NCBI RefSeq assembly: GCF_022410535.1
Contig: NZ_JAKNBL010000015.1
Coordinates: 1 to 64,000, forward strand
Direction: 5' to 3'
DNA: 64,000 nucleotides
DNA from: Pelotomaculum terephthalicicum JT
GTDB taxonomy: Bacteria > Bacillota > Desulfotomaculia > Desulfotomaculales > Pelotomaculaceae
Part shown: in pieces, positions 43,952 to 53,303 of the stretch
Numbering within the stretch: the stretch's first letter is position 1
Layout of the letters: each line of letters opens with the position of its first letter
Notes under the pieces: model-generated
Database searches by the model: none
What the model was told of the DNA's origin: nothing
Seen by the model: only the letters and a program-made list of their open reading frames with translations
Translations under genes and position numbers: made by a program

Positions 43952-45334
43952 CTATCCCTTTTTTCTCATGCGGGATATAAAAAAGCCGTCCATCCCATGC
44001 CGGTGAGGCAGAATCTCCAAATAACCGGAACGCATAGTCCCTTGCTCATCCAAGCCAACCGGAAGAAAAGGGCTTAAGTCTTCCAGACTGAAGTCCGGGT
44101 GACGGGAAAGAAAGTCTTCAACCTGACGCAAATTTTCTTCACGGGTAATCGTGCAGGTACTGTATACGAGCACCCCCTTCTTCTTCAGACACCGGGCGGC
44201 GCTTTTTAAAATCCCGGCCTGCAGCCGCGCTATCGCCGGGATTTGGCCCGGTTCTTTGCGCCATCTGGCATCAGGCCGGCGTCTCAGGACACCCAGCCCG
44301 GTGCAGGGAGCGTCAACCAGGATAAAATCAGCCCATTCATCCAGCTGTTCCGGCAATCTTTCGGCATCCATCGCCAACGCCTCGACTATATTAATCCCGA
44401 GGCGGCGGCAATTCTCTTCAATCAAGGCGATCTTGTGCGGGTGGATATCCACCGCCAGGATTTCACCCCGGTTTTCCATTAGTTCCGCTAAATGAGTGGT
44501 TTTACCGCCGGGCGCGCCGCAAACGTCCAGCACACGGGCGCCGGGCCGGGGCATTAAAGCCCGGCCGGCCAGCATGGAACTTTCATCTTGGATCTGAAAC
44601 AACCCTTCTTGAAAAGCACCCAGTGCGTTCAAAGAAAAGAAGTCTTCGATGTTAAGCCCTTCCGGAGCATATGCGGTTTCCCGCGCAGCCAGGCCGTCTT
44701 CTCTCAACCTGCCCGCGAGCTCGGCCCGCGTCAGCTTCAAAGTGTTCGTGCGCACCGTATTCGGCGCCGGTTCATTATTGGCCCGGCAAAGGGAGATCGT
44801 TTCCTCCGGGCCGAATCGCGCCAGCCAGCCTTCCACCAGCCATGCCGGGTGGGAATAGCGCAGCGAGATATGGGCGATTGGGTCGTCCGCCAGTTGAGGA
44901 AACTTAATTTCCTTTATTTGCCTTGCCACGTTGCGCAGCACCCCATTGACAAACTTCACCGAGCCGGGATGTCCATGCCTGCGCGCCATCTCCGCCCCTT
45001 CATTGCAGGCAGCGGACGGCGGCACCCGGTCCATGCACATAAGCTGGTACACACCGAGGCGCAGGATATTGCGCAATGCAATAGTCTGAGATGTTAGCGG
45101 CTTTTTAACAAATTGCCCCAGCACCCAGTCAAGAGTATTGCGTGTCCGCAGTGTTCCATAAGTTAATTCAGTGGCAAAAGCCCGGTCGAGCTTACCGGGC
45201 CGGTATCTTTCCAAGACCTGATTTAAGGCCAGATTGGCATACGCGCCGTCTTCCTCCACTGCTCTTAACACTTGCAAGGCCAGTTCTCTGGCTGTTATTT
45301 GGGGCAACTGGATACATCCTTTCCAAATATTCAC
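43952..45334 (-). CDS. rsmB: 16S rRNA (cytosine-967-C5)-methyltransferase
   Basis: A 460-residue protein with an N-terminal NusB-like RNA-binding domain (about 15-140; ARELALQVLRAVEEDGAYAN) and a Rossmann methyltransferase domain with SAM motif LDVCGAPGGKTTHLAE and catalytic regions DAPCTGLGVLRRRPDARW and VYSTCTITREEN carrying both Cys of the m5C mechanism. Length and layout are typical. Confidence 0.96.
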   Translation of the reverse strand: MNIWKGCIQLPQITARELALQVLRAVEEDGAYANLALNQVLERYRPGKLDRAFATELTYGTLRTRNTLDWVLGQFVKKPLTSQTIALRNILRLGVYQLMCMDRVPPSAACNEGAEMARRHGHPGSVKFVNGVLRNVARQIKEIKFPQLADDPIAHISLRYSHPAWLVEGWLARFGPEETISLCRANNEPAPNTVRTNTLKLTRAELAGRLREDGLAARETAYAPEGLNIEDFFSLNALGAFQEGLFQIQDESSMLAGRALMPRPGARVLDVCGAPGGKTTHLAELMENRGEILAVDIHPHKIALIEENCRRLGINIVEALAMDAERLPEQLDEWADFILVDAPCTGLGVLRRRPDARWRKEPGQIPAIARLQAGILKSAARCLKKKGVLVYSTCTITREENLRQVEDFLSRHPDFSLEDLSPFLPVGLDEQGTMRSGYLEILPHRHGMDGFFISRMRKKG

Positions 45335-45378
45335 AAAATATATATCTGGTTACTATATTATTCTCGTTGCTGTAAGCT

Positions 45379-46167
45379 TCAGCCAACCAATTTACTTCTC
45401 TCACTGATAAAAAAGCAGATGGCTTCCTCCACCTTCGGCAATTTCACCTGGGTGTTGAAACATGGCCCGAAAGGCCGCTCATTCGTAACTCCCAGCACCG
45501 GAATGGGGTTGGAATCCTGAATGCCGCTGGTGAGATCACGCTCGCACGCTATAGCCACAATACCACGGGGATGGTACTCCCGGACAAATTTCCGGGCCAG
45601 CGTGCCTCCGGTGGCCATACCTATGTTAATGCCATACTGATCTCTCAGCTCCAGAAGCTTACTGACCACACACCCGCCGCAGCGTCGGCAGTTATTAATA
45701 TCGACTGTTATCTTATGCGGGCAGTCACTCTTTTGCAGGCAGTGCGGCACAAGCAGCAAGACCTGACTCGGGAGCAGGTTGAGGGTTTTAGATCTGACCA
45801 AAAAATTGTTCACTTCGATAAATGAGTTTTTAATCCTGTCTTTTTCAATATGAAATGAACGGCCGAGAAACAGCGCGAGTGGAAAGAAAATATTCAAGGC
45901 CACCCGCATCGGGCCGCGGAAGGCCGAAATATCCCTCGCATAAATAATAGTCAGCACAATGCCCCCGACCCCAAAACCGGCCACCACGATACCGCCCAGC
46001 AATAAAATTCCCAATGCCAGCAAGAGCACCTGATCAAACATGCTTCTAACCGGGTTGGCCGTTATGTACCATATCGCCGTTAGAAGCAAGCAAGCCGCCA
46101 GCAGGCTGGCGCTCAGCAGGCCGACAAACAACCTTTTCCGCACCGGGTTTAACGTTCCTGATATCAC
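45379..46167 (-). CDS. DUF116-domain membrane protein
   Basis: A 262-residue protein with two N-terminal membrane helices (about 13-33 and 45-75) and a C-terminal DUF116 domain with a Cys-rich motif (CLQKSDCPHKITVDINNCRR, CGGC). The cysteines suggest a metal cluster. DUF116 proteins stand next to fmt and rsmB in many clostridia but have no assigned function. The start overlaps the stop of fmt by four bases. Confidence 0.9.
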   Translation of the reverse strand: MISGTLNPVRKRLFVGLLSASLLAACLLLTAIWYITANPVRSMFDQVLLLALGILLLGGIVVAGFGVGGIVLTIIYARDISAFRGPMRVALNIFFPLALFLGRSFHIEKDRIKNSFIEVNNFLVRSKTLNLLPSQVLLLVPHCLQKSDCPHKITVDINNCRRCGGCVVSKLLELRDQYGINIGMATGGTLARKFVREYHPRGIVAIACERDLTSGIQDSNPIPVLGVTNERPFGPCFNTQVKLPKVEEAICFFISERSKLVG

Positions 46168-47120
46168 CGCATACCGTCCTTCCCCGGAGCATTTGAAAGA
46201 ATCACACCCAGCGGGGCCGGGGTGCCCCTTAAAAAGTCGGCGGCGCTCATGCGCTTTGCTCCCTGCATCTGAAGTTCAGTAATTACCAGCAGCCCCCTGC
46301 CAGTACCGACTAAAACACCTTCCCGCACAGTACCCATCACTCTCCCCGGACAGGCCAGCGTTTGCTCGTCATCAAGAACACCGGCGCGCCAGATCTTCAG
46401 CATTTTTTCTCCCAGATAGGTACGCGCGCCGGGCCAAGGGTTCATGCCCCTGATCAGGTTATAGATATCCTGAGCCGGTTTGTCCCATATGATCAATTCG
46501 TCCGCGCCGGTAAGCACCGGCGCGTAAGAGGATTCGCCGGTCTGAGGAATTCTGGGCGCCCGCCCCCGCCCGATCATGTCCAGTGTTTCGACCAGCAGAC
46601 GCGCCCCCGCAACAGACAAACGGTCGTGCAGGTCACCGACGGTATCTTCACCAAAGATGGGAACTTTTTCCTTAAGAATCATGTCTCCTGTGTCAAGCCC
46701 CTCATCAATAAACATGGTGGTAATCCCCGTTACCTTTTCACCATTGATCACCGCCCGGTGAATAGGCGCCGCGCCCCGGTACTTCGGCAGCAAGGAAGCG
46801 TGGACATTTACACAGCCATGTTCAGGCAGTGACAGAATAGCCGGCGGCAGAATCCGCCCGTAAGCAACGACCACAATAACTTCCGGTGAATAACTTCGCA
46901 ATTGTTCAATAAACTCCGGCTCTTTTACCTGGGCCGGCTGCAGAACGGGCAGTTTTAAACTTTGAGCAGCTTCCTTTACCGGCGGCGGCGCATATTTTTT
47001 ACCCCGGCCTTTCGGCCTGTCAGGCTGCGTTATAACAGCCCGCACGTCGTGGCCGGCCTCAACCAGGGCCTTTAATGACGGCACCGCGAAATCCGGCGTT
47101 CCCATGAATACTACACGCAT
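46164..47120 (-). CDS. fmt: Methionyl-tRNA formyltransferase
   Basis: A 318-residue enzyme formylating initiator Met-tRNA. Motifs: MRVVFMGTPDFAVPSLKAL, the loop PDRPKGRGKK, and the catalytic HASLLPKYRGAAPIHRAVI with Asn/His/Asp set (VNVHASLLP; DEGLDTGDM). The C-terminal OB domain begins near residue 205. It pairs functionally with the peptide deformylase upstream. Confidence 0.97.
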   Translation of the reverse strand: MRVVFMGTPDFAVPSLKALVEAGHDVRAVITQPDRPKGRGKKYAPPPVKEAAQSLKLPVLQPAQVKEPEFIEQLRSYSPEVIVVVAYGRILPPAILSLPEHGCVNVHASLLPKYRGAAPIHRAVINGEKVTGITTMFIDEGLDTGDMILKEKVPIFGEDTVGDLHDRLSVAGARLLVETLDMIGRGRAPRIPQTGESSYAPVLTGADELIIWDKPAQDIYNLIRGMNPWPGARTYLGEKMLKIWRAGVLDDEQTLACPGRVMGTVREGVLVGTGRGLLVITELQMQGAKRMSAADFLRGTPAPLGVILSNAPGKDGMR

Positions 47121-47134
47121 CTCTCATCCCTCAA

Positions 47135-47226
47135 TATTCAAGTATTCAGAATCCAGGAGTCAGAATTCAGCATACTTCAAAATAATAAACCACTTTCTCT
47201 CATTCTGACTACTAACTACTGAATAC
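47135..47226. repeat. Intergenic repeat copy C (shared ends, different core)
   Basis: Between fmt and def. The left end has AGGAGTCAGAATTCAG and the right end TTCTGACTACTAACTACTG, forming imperfect inverted ends like those of copy A, but the core is unrelated. Elements with GAATTCAG/CTGACTACTGA ends appear to be dispersed in this genome. Confidence 0.6.
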
Positions 47227-47240
47227 AGCTTCTTCCCAAC

Positions 47241-47699
47241 TTAATTCTTTACTTTCCATACCTTCTGCGCCCGGTCGATGAACAGGACACCGTCCAGGTG
47301 ATCTATTTCGTGCTGAAGCGCCCTGGCAAACAAGTCACTTGCTTGAATAATTCGCTCCTTGCCATGACGGTCCTGACATTTCACCTCAACAGACGCGGCC
47401 CGTGTAACATCCCCCACAGTGCCCGGGATACTCAGGCACCCTTCGGTGTCAGTGGCCTGGCCTTCAAATTTGATTATTTCAGGGTTGATAAGCTCAACCA
47501 GGCCTTCGCCGGCGTCTATAACAACCACCCTTTTCGCCACGCCTACCTGCGGCGCGGCCAGGCCAACCCCTTTTTCGCTGTACAAAGTATCAGCCATATT
47601 ATCAAGAAGTTTTAAAATATTTGAGGTTATTTTCGGCACCGCTTTGGCGCGCTCTCTTAAAATGGCATTTCCCAACTCCACTATTTTATATATTGCCAA
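47241..47699 (-). CDS. def: Peptide deformylase
   Basis: A 152-residue metalloenzyme removing the formyl group from nascent proteins. All three motifs are visible: [18 protein letters not shown] and the metal-binding HEIDH ([13 protein letters not shown]). It is 14 bases downstream of priA. Confidence 0.97.
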   Translation of the reverse strand: MAIYKIVELGNAILRERAKAVPKITSNILKLLDNMADTLYSEKGVGLAAPQVGVAKRVVVIDAGEGLVELINPEIIKFEGQATDTEGCLSIPGTVGDVTRAASVEVKCQDRHGKERIIQASDLFARALQHEIDHLDGVLFIDRAQKVWKVKN

Positions 47700-47713
47700 A
47701 ACGTTTCCTCCTT

Positions 47714-49963
47714 TTACAACATTCCCTGCGGGTTAATATCCACATTAACCGCCGGCCTGATCGATGAAGGCCCCTTTTCCAATAAGGACAGGCTTTCTTT
47801 AATCACATCTCTCAGCCAATCACGACGGGAAGCCCTAATAACCAACTGCCAGCGGTATCTGTCTTTTATCTTGCTCAACGGCGCGGGGGCCGGCCCGAGA
47901 ATAGAGATATTTTTATCACTGCCGGTCAACATGTTTATTAATATCTCTTTAGCCTGTCCGGCTCCTTTCTTCACTTCTTCCTCATCCTCGTGGGTAAACA
48001 GGAGCCGGGCCAGGTGACTGAAAGGGGGGTATCCCAAAGAGCGCCTCACCGGCATTTCACTAAGGTAAAACCGGTCGCAATCATGGGCGGCGGCGGCAGT
48101 GATACTGTAATGATCCGGGGTATATGTCTGGACAAGCGCCTCACCCGGCAAGTCACCCCGCCCGGCCCTGCCGGCCACCTGAGTCAATAGCTGAAAAGTA
48201 CGCTCAGCCGCCCGGAAATCAGGCATATGCAGCGTTGTATCGGCATTTATCACCCCTACCAGAGTCACCCCGGGAAAATCCAGGCCCTTGGCAATCATCT
48301 GGGTGCCGATTAAGATATCAACCTGCCTGTCGCGAAAAGCGCTGATTATTTTTAAGTGTGCTCCTTTGCGGGCAGTTGTGTCACTGTCCATCCGGAGAAT
48401 CCGCGCCTCCGGAAAAAACTGGCGCGCCTCTTCTTCCACCCTTTGTGTGCCCGTCCCGAAATGCCTGATATTTTGGCTGCCGCAGGTGGGACATAAATCA
48501 GGTGACCTGACGGTATAATTACAGTAATGGCACCGCAAGCGGCCGTCCCGGTGGTAGATGAGGGAAATATCGCACCGCGGGCACCTTAGAACCAGCCCGC
48601 ATTCACGGCAAATTACAAAAGTTGCGTAACCGCGTCTATTCAAGAAAAGCAGCACCTGTTCACCTTTTTCCAGGCGCCTGTTTACCGCGGCGACAAGTAT
48701 TCTGCTAAAAATGCCGCTGTTTCCATCCTTCGTTTCCCGACGCATATCCACAACCCGCACCGGCGGGAGAGGACGCCCGTCAATTCTGTCCGTAAGCTTC
48801 AACAACCGGTACGGGCCGTCTGCGGAAGCTTTCAGCTGCGATTCCAGGGAAGGCGTGGCGCTGCCCAGCAATACCACCGCCCCTGCCAGTTGGGCTCTTT
48901 TTATCGCAACCTCCCTGGCATGATAGCGCAGGTGGTCGTCTTGCTTATAAGAAGATTCGTGTTCTTCGTCTATCACAAACAGTCCCGCCCTGGGCAGAGG
49001 GGCAAAGACCGCCGAGCGGGTCCCCAGCACCACAGGCGCCTCGCCTTCCTTGATCCGCTGCCATTCGTCATATCTTTCCCCACCCGAAAGCGCGCTATGT
49101 AAGACAGCCACTTGCCCGCCGAAGCGCTCGCGGAACAACTCCACCATTTGGGGCGTCAGTGATATCTCAGGCACCAGCACAACCGCCTGACGGCCTGCTT
49201 CCAGGGCTATTGAAACAGCATGCAGGTAAATCTCGGTTTTGCCGCTGCCGGTAATGCCGTGCAAGAGAAAAACGTTAAAAGAGCCTTGTCTGATTTCCCG
49301 CGCGACTTGATTAAAAACGGCTTTCTGCCCGTTATTGAGAATAAGCCCGTTAGGATCAAGAGCAACTTGGGTCTGCGCGGTCCGGCCCGGCCGCCGCGAC
49401 AAAACCGCCGGTGATGTCAGCAGAAGGCCCTTTTCAACTAGCGCGTCAACTACTGAAGTTGACACGCCCGCCGCCTCGGCTAGTTCCTTGCGGGTCAACC
49501 CCGGATTAATCATCGCTTTTCTTAATAAGGCCGCCTGTTTTGGAGCTCGTCGCAGTGAATTCAGCACATTATCATACTCTTCCGCCGGGATAGCCGGGTG
49601 AACTTGTTTCACCAGCCGCGTTCCTTTTACCAGCAAGCGAGGGGATAAGATCCGCTGAAGCGCTTCCGCCGTGCTGCAGAGGTAATTTTTAGCCATCCAG
49701 CGGGACAGTTCCAATAATTCCGGGGTAAATACCGGCTCAGCGTCCAATACCCCGGCAATCTCCTTGATATTTACCGTGTTTTCCGGAAAGCCGAAGCCGG
49801 TGACATACCCGGTCAGACGCCTGTTGTTGAAAGGAACCTGTACTCTGACACCTATTTTAACTTTATCCTGAAGAGCAGCCGGCACGGCATAGTGAAAAAC
49901 CCGGTCAATGCTCCGGGTATTCAGCGCGATAATCACCTCGGCATAATCTCCAATTTTTTTCAT
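47714..49963 (-). CDS. priA: Primosomal replication restart helicase PriA
   Basis: A 749-residue helicase from the ATG at 49,963 ([20 protein letters not shown]), preceded by CTGGAGGG; the open frame extends to 50,176 but that part overlaps a terminator and is not coding. Features in order: N-terminal DNA-binding domain, winged helix, Walker [22 protein letters not shown] box [11 protein letters not shown], four CxxC pairs of the zinc domain ([21 protein letters not shown]), and helicase motifs V/VI ([23 protein letters not shown]). Confidence 0.97.
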   Translation of the reverse strand: MKKIGDYAEVIIALNTRSIDRVFHYAVPAALQDKVKIGVRVQVPFNNRRLTGYVTGFGFPENTVNIKEIAGVLDAEPVFTPELLELSRWMAKNYLCSTAEALQRILSPRLLVKGTRLVKQVHPAIPAEEYDNVLNSLRRAPKQAALLRKAMINPGLTRKELAEAAGVSTSVVDALVEKGLLLTSPAVLSRRPGRTAQTQVALDPNGLILNNGQKAVFNQVAREIRQGSFNVFLLHGITGSGKTEIYLHAVSIALEAGRQAVVLVPEISLTPQMVELFRERFGGQVAVLHSALSGGERYDEWQRIKEGEAPVVLGTRSAVFAPLPRAGLFVIDEEHESSYKQDDHLRYHAREVAIKRAQLAGAVVLLGSATPSLESQLKASADGPYRLLKLTDRIDGRPLPPVRVVDMRRETKDGNSGIFSRILVAAVNRRLEKGEQVLLFLNRRGYATFVICRECGLVLRCPRCDISLIYHRDGRLRCHYCNYTVRSPDLCPTCGSQNIRHFGTGTQRVEEEARQFFPEARILRMDSDTTARKGAHLKIISAFRDRQVDILIGTQMIAKGLDFPGVTLVGVINADTTLHMPDFRAAERTFQLLTQVAGRAGRGDLPGEALVQTYTPDHYSITAAAAHDCDRFYLSEMPVRRSLGYPPFSHLARLLFTHEDEEEVKKGAGQAKEILINMLTGSDKNISILGPAPAPLSKIKDRYRWQLVIRASRRDWLRDVIKESLSLLEKGPSSIRPAVNVDINPQGML

Positions 49964-50008
49964 TATACCCTCCAGGGGAAATCTTTTCAAACCTAGAGCT
50001 ATTATATC

Positions 50009-50040
50009 AAAAAAAAGCCCGGTGATAAACATCACCAGGC
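50009..50040 (-). terminator. Rho-independent terminator upstream of priA
   Basis: On the minus strand a 10-base stem (GCCTGGTGAT/ATCACCGGGC with one G-T wobble), a GTTT loop and then eight T. It ends the transcript of the RsgA-like remnant, so priA starts a new transcription unit. Confidence 0.85.
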
Positions 50041-50077
50041 GTCTGGGAAAAGAGGTTAATATTGACGTCTTACGGCA

Positions 50078-50117
50078 AAGAGGCCGTACCGAAATTAATA
50101 TTGCGGTACAGCCTCTT
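50078..50117 (-). other. Second hairpin just after the RsgA-like remnant
   Basis: Arms at 50,078-50,091 and 50,104-50,117 (AAGAGGCCGTACCG / CGGTACAGCCTCTT) pair with one wobble around a 12-base AT loop. It begins three bases after the stop of the minus-strand RsgA-like gene and lacks a T-run. It may stabilise the mRNA end. Confidence 0.55.
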
Positions 50118-50120
50118 GGA

Positions 50121-50630
50121 TTACCTGCCGCCTTTGTTCTTTCTGTTAAATTTTTGCACCTGCTTATATCGATCAAGCGTTCCCATCATATCGATCATCT
50201 TCTGCTTCTGCGCCTGCGCGGCGGTCATTGTGCTTTTGCGTTCTTCGAAGACCATCTCCCGCTGGAGCTTTTTGTAATTTTCAAATCGCCCGGCGGCTAA
50301 TATCCCATCCTCAATGGCTTTCCTTACAGCGCACTTCGGTTCGGACTCATGCCTGCAATCCCTGAAATAGCACTTTTCGGCCAATTTCTCAATGTCATAA
50401 AAAGACTTCGATAAGTCGGCGTCCAGTATCTGAAGTTCTCTCATTCCGGGAGTGTCGATTACCACTCCGCCTTCAGGCAATACAAGCAGCTGTCTGTTAG
50501 TGGTAGTATGCCTGCCCTTGTCATTGTGCTGCGCTGAAACTCTCGCCAAATAGAAATTGCCGCCATATATCGCAGCTTCCTGGGCATATCGTGCGGAAAG
50601 CCCTATATCATATAAATTTATTTTACTCAT
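50121..50630 (-). pseudogene. RsgA-paralogue with internal deletion
   Basis: A 169-residue frame. The first about 36 residues (MSKINLYDIGLSARYAQEAA, NFYLARVSAQH) are the start of the longer RsgA/YjeQ-like GTPase family. The protein then jumps directly to KGRHTTTNRQLLVLPEGGVV, IDTPGMREL and the zinc-finger region CYFRDCRHESEPKC, continuing to a normal C-terminus. The OB domain, G4/G5 and the P-loop, about 170-190 residues, are missing while the frame is kept. It cannot bind GTP normally and is most likely a deletion pseudogene; a residual ribosome-binding role is a remote alternative. Confidence 0.8.
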
Positions 50631-50685
50631 TATTAAATTTGTCCTCCCTATTTTGATAGCATGGCAAGGGGAGGGCGGATTAATT

Positions 50686-50862
50686 TTAGTCTGAACGCAC
50701 CTCCCCTGTTACCACCGACTCCGCAATATGTGCTTTCAACATGAAGATCAGCTCCTTCAGCGTTTGATTTATTATGCAATGAAAATCCTTAATCAATCCT
50801 TGTTTTTTTCTCTGAATATCGAGATTTTCTTTTGCTTCAGATATAATTAAATATTCTTCCAA
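50686..50862 (-). CDS. Possible small helical protein (58 aa)
   Basis: An open frame from TTG at 50,862 to TAA at 50,686 downstream of lepB. It reads MEEYLIISEAKENLDIQRKK and ends AESVVTGEVRSD, predicting two amphipathic helices. Composition looks protein-like, but there is no clear ribosome site and I recognise no family. It may be a real small gene or the decayed end of one. Confidence 0.3.
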   Translation of the reverse strand: MEEYLIISEAKENLDIQRKKQGLIKDFHCIINQTLKELIFMLKAHIAESVVTGEVRSD

Positions 50863-50883
50863 ATATTATACTCGTTTTCAAAC

Positions 50884-51423
50884 CTAGGGATTAATTATTC
50901 CCATTTCATTAATGGGATAATAACGAAATTCAGCCTTGCCGATAATATTGGCAAGGGGCAATGGCCCCCAAAACCTGCTATCATAGCTGATATTGCGGTT
51001 ATCTCCCATCACAAATATTTCATTGTCAGGTATTTCCAAAGGCGCAAAATCCATACTGGATTTTTCAAGAATATATGGTTCATTAATTTGTTTTCCGTTA
51101 ATGTAAACCGACCCGCTCTTTACCGAAATCGTTTCTCCGGGCAAACCAACTACTCTTTTAATCAAGACCTTTTCGCTTAAATTAGCAGACTGCGGCGGAT
51201 TGAAGACAACAATATCACCGCGGTTGATTCCCCCTGCTCCGTTGAGCTTATAAAAAAGTTTGTCTATTATTATGTGGTCTCCAACCTTTAAAGTTGGCAG
51301 CATCGACTCACTAGGGATCCATTTCGCCTCAGCAACGTAGTTTCTAACAAATAAGGACAGCACAATGGCCGCCACGATAATTTTTATCCAGTCAAAAAAT
51401 ATTTCTTTTATTTTAGATCCCAT
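50884..51423 (-). CDS. lepB: Signal peptidase I
   Basis: A 179-residue type I signal peptidase: one N-terminal membrane helix (about 11-29), the catalytic Ser in PSESMLPTL, the catalytic Lys in KRVVGLPGETI, and box E GDNRNISYDSRFWGPL. It cleaves signal peptides at the outer membrane face. AAGGAG precedes the ATG; a TATAAT on the minus strand at 51,461-51,466 is a possible -10. Confidence 0.96.
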   Translation of the reverse strand: MGSKIKEIFFDWIKIIVAAIVLSLFVRNYVAEAKWIPSESMLPTLKVGDHIIIDKLFYKLNGAGGINRGDIVVFNPPQSANLSEKVLIKRVVGLPGETISVKSGSVYINGKQINEPYILEKSSMDFAPLEIPDNEIFVMGDNRNISYDSRFWGPLPLANIIGKAEFRYYPINEMGIINP

Positions 51424-51631
51424 TGTTTTCTCCTTAAAAGTTATCTGGTAGATTTACTCAATTATATCTTATTTTTTTATTTACTACTATTGAAATTTAT
51501 GCTTATTCTTCCAATGCAATATGTATATTTCCGACGGGAGATTTACCGCGTTTTATGATAAATTTGCTCCCGGTCTTGCCGCATACTATAATGACGCCAT
51601 CCAGCATTATTGTATGAATAAAGCATAAAAT

Positions 51632-51790
51632 CTATCCTTTCATTACCTGTTCCTTTAAATCCCGATTATCAACATATTGCTCAACCCACCGTTCAAACAT
51701 CTCAATATCAACCGGCTTATAATTTTTTTGCATCCGGTAAGCCCAATCGAATGCTACGAACGCATCTTCACAATAGCCTGTTTTAAGAGC
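51632..51790 (-). pseudogene. C-terminal fragment of an unidentified protein
   Basis: About 52 codons ending at TAG (51,632): ALKTGYCEDAFVAFDWAYRM, then QKNYKPVDIEMFERWVEQYV, then DNRDLKEQVMKG. Residue mix is natural, but a stop stands directly upstream and there is no start or ribosome site. I do not recognise the family. Confidence 0.35.
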
Positions 51791-51917
51791 TCAAATTCAA
51801 TTGGAGCAAAAACAAATAACTAGAAAGATTTAAGTTTGTCTAAGTGAACACACCTCCACTTTTAATGTATATTCAGATTTATTTATGCAAATAATCAACA
51901 TAGTGGAGGTATAAATA

Positions 51918-52136
51918 ATGAATTGGTTTATATTAAATAATTTCGGAAATTTAAAAAACAATAAAAATAATAATGATAATGATATCAGTAAATACAATAT
52001 CAATACCGCTGCAAAGGATATCTGTAACTGGGAGTTTGCAAAAATCATTTGCCTTTTAAATAAATTAATCAGGATGGTTGTAGGGGTAAGGTATATAGTT
52101 ACACCCTACCCAACAAGAAGAAAAAATAGGACATGA
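51918..52136 (+). CDS. Possible small Asn-rich protein (72 aa)
   Basis: ATG at 51,918 is preceded, with 8 bases spacing, by GTGGAGG, a strong ribosome site. The product is Asn-rich (NNFGNLKNNKNNNDNDISKY) and ends with a basic RRKNRT. The opposite strand has an overlapping hydrophobic frame (51,830-52,048) with a weaker ribosome site; only one is likely real. No family recognised. Confidence 0.3.
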   Translation: MNWFILNNFGNLKNNKNNNDNDISKYNINTAAKDICNWEFAKIICLLNKLIRMVVGVRYIVTPYPTRRKNRT

Positions 52137-52289
52137 CCAACCCGGGAATATAACCTGTTCATCGTCGTTGCCAATCAACTCCTCAATGCTTGCTCTCTTT
52201 CATTATCAGTTATATCCATACATTAATTAAAATTAGTTAACTATTTACATCTTAACTTCTAATAATATATATAAACTGTTTTTTTAGTC

Positions 52290-52895
52290 TTAATCAAGCA
52301 TCAATTCATTAAAGTAGATAGCCCTATCGAAATCCAAAATTAAACGTATCTGCTCCAATCTATCTTTAAATCTATCATTAATAAACAGCAGTTTAGCATA
52401 TCCGCTTATCGGCGAATGCTCTTCGCGTTTTATAACAATTACCCCCGCCACCTTAGAACAAAAGCCGGGATCGTGAAAGAATCCATTATTTTCCCTATGC
52501 CATTCCCGTTTTCCAAATCTTCCATATTTAAACACTTCATCCCCGAATACAGCTTGTCCAAGATCAATATTTCGATAGCTGGCTTGGCCGGTCTTCATAA
52601 CAATCAGATTTATATTCTGATCATCCGTATCCCAGTCGAATACTCCGGCCGCCTCAGTCAAACAACCTCTGATATGCGCTATATCCTTTGACCGCCCATT
52701 CTCCCGCTCTGTTTCTGCTAGCTCCTTCATCTGTATCCAGAAGGCAATACCATCTTTCTTTATCACAAAGTCGGGAGGATTCGTTAGAGTTCTGCCTTCA
52801 AACTCGTTCGGCTTATATAATACTTCAGAAGCATCCCATTTTGCACCTTCATATATCATGGGGTCGATATCGCTCATATTTACTTCGTCAATCAC
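52290..52895 (-). CDS. Hypothetical protein, nuclease-like motif possible
   Basis: A 201-residue soluble protein I do not recognise. The segment PPDFVIKKDGIAFWIQMKEL has the spacing of a PD-(D/E)xK core (acidic residue, about 12 residues, then hydrophobic-Q-x-K), with a following conserved-looking acidic helix (ETERENGRSKDIAHIRGCLT). This could be a restriction-like or nuclease-like fold, but without further motifs it is a guess. It stands alone in an AT-rich region, and a transposition or transfer origin is possible. Confidence 0.6.
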   Translation of the reverse strand: MIDEVNMSDIDPMIYEGAKWDASEVLYKPNEFEGRTLTNPPDFVIKKDGIAFWIQMKELAETERENGRSKDIAHIRGCLTEAAGVFDWDTDDQNINLIVMKTGQASYRNIDLGQAVFGDEVFKYGRFGKREWHRENNGFFHDPGFCSKVAGVIVIKREEHSPISGYAKLLFINDRFKDRLEQIRLILDFDRAIYFNELMLD

Positions 52896-53303
52896 AGATT
52901 TCTCCTCCTGTTCAACGAATAATCCAGCTTACGCGCAAACCCTTCTGCCCCTTAAACTTGTACAAAATACTTAAAACCAAATTATCACATGCAAACATTT
53001 TACCACGAACAGCGAGTTTTGACACCACCCAACAAATAAAGTAATTATACAAATTAAAAATCATAATTAGTATTTACCATCCCAGTAAATTATAATAATG
53101 ATTTTTATCCAAGAAACCATGCCAGGACCCAAAGCCAATGCTGTTAAAAAATCCTTGCTCTTAAACCATTGCGTTGTTATAATTTTATTGTTCCTAAAGA
53201 TCAATGGAGATATAAGGAATTAAGACAGTGAAGTCCTGGCCGTTCTAGCGGTGAGGGCTTTTTTATTGGCCGCCCGCAGTTCACCGGAGGCGGATTTTCC
53301 AGT
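52896..53303. other. Intergenic leader before the chemoreceptor gene
   Basis: No gene seen. The right part is GC-richer and contains a terminator-like hairpin (next entry) and a second stem (GCCGCC/GGCGG, about 53,268-53,293) that includes a GGAGG ribosome-site-like sequence. The left 250 bases are AT-rich with no recognised signal. Confidence 0.5.
53233..53264 (+). terminator. Terminator-like hairpin in the chemoreceptor leader
   Basis: Plus-strand GTCCTGGCCG pairs imperfectly (about nine pairs including wobbles, one mismatch) with CGGTGAGGGC, followed by TTTTTT. It may terminate an upstream transcript or act as an attenuator for the following gene. Confidence 0.4.

Larger units (their letters stand above)
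51424..52289. other. AT-rich, gene-poor stretch with remnants
   Basis: No established gene. A coherent minus-strand peptide frame at 51,632-51,790 (CEDAFVAFDWAYRMQKNYKP ... ERWVEQYVDNRDLKEQVMKG) lacks a start codon and looks like the 3' end of a lost gene. A short plus-strand frame at 51,918 is listed separately. The rest has no visible signal. Confidence 0.6.

Noticed and set aside
49964-50176. N-terminal extension of PriA.
   Set aside because: It overlaps a strong minus-strand terminator, does not match the family, and the ATG at 49,963 has a good ribosome site.
53098-53190. Similarity to a cyclic-di-GMP-I (GEMM) riboswitch before the chemoreceptor gene (GGACCCAAAGCC, CTTAAACCATTGC).
   Set aside because: Only fragments resemble the consensus; the P1 stem, the first GCAAACC-type segment and the tetraloop receptor are not found. 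A covariance search would decide.
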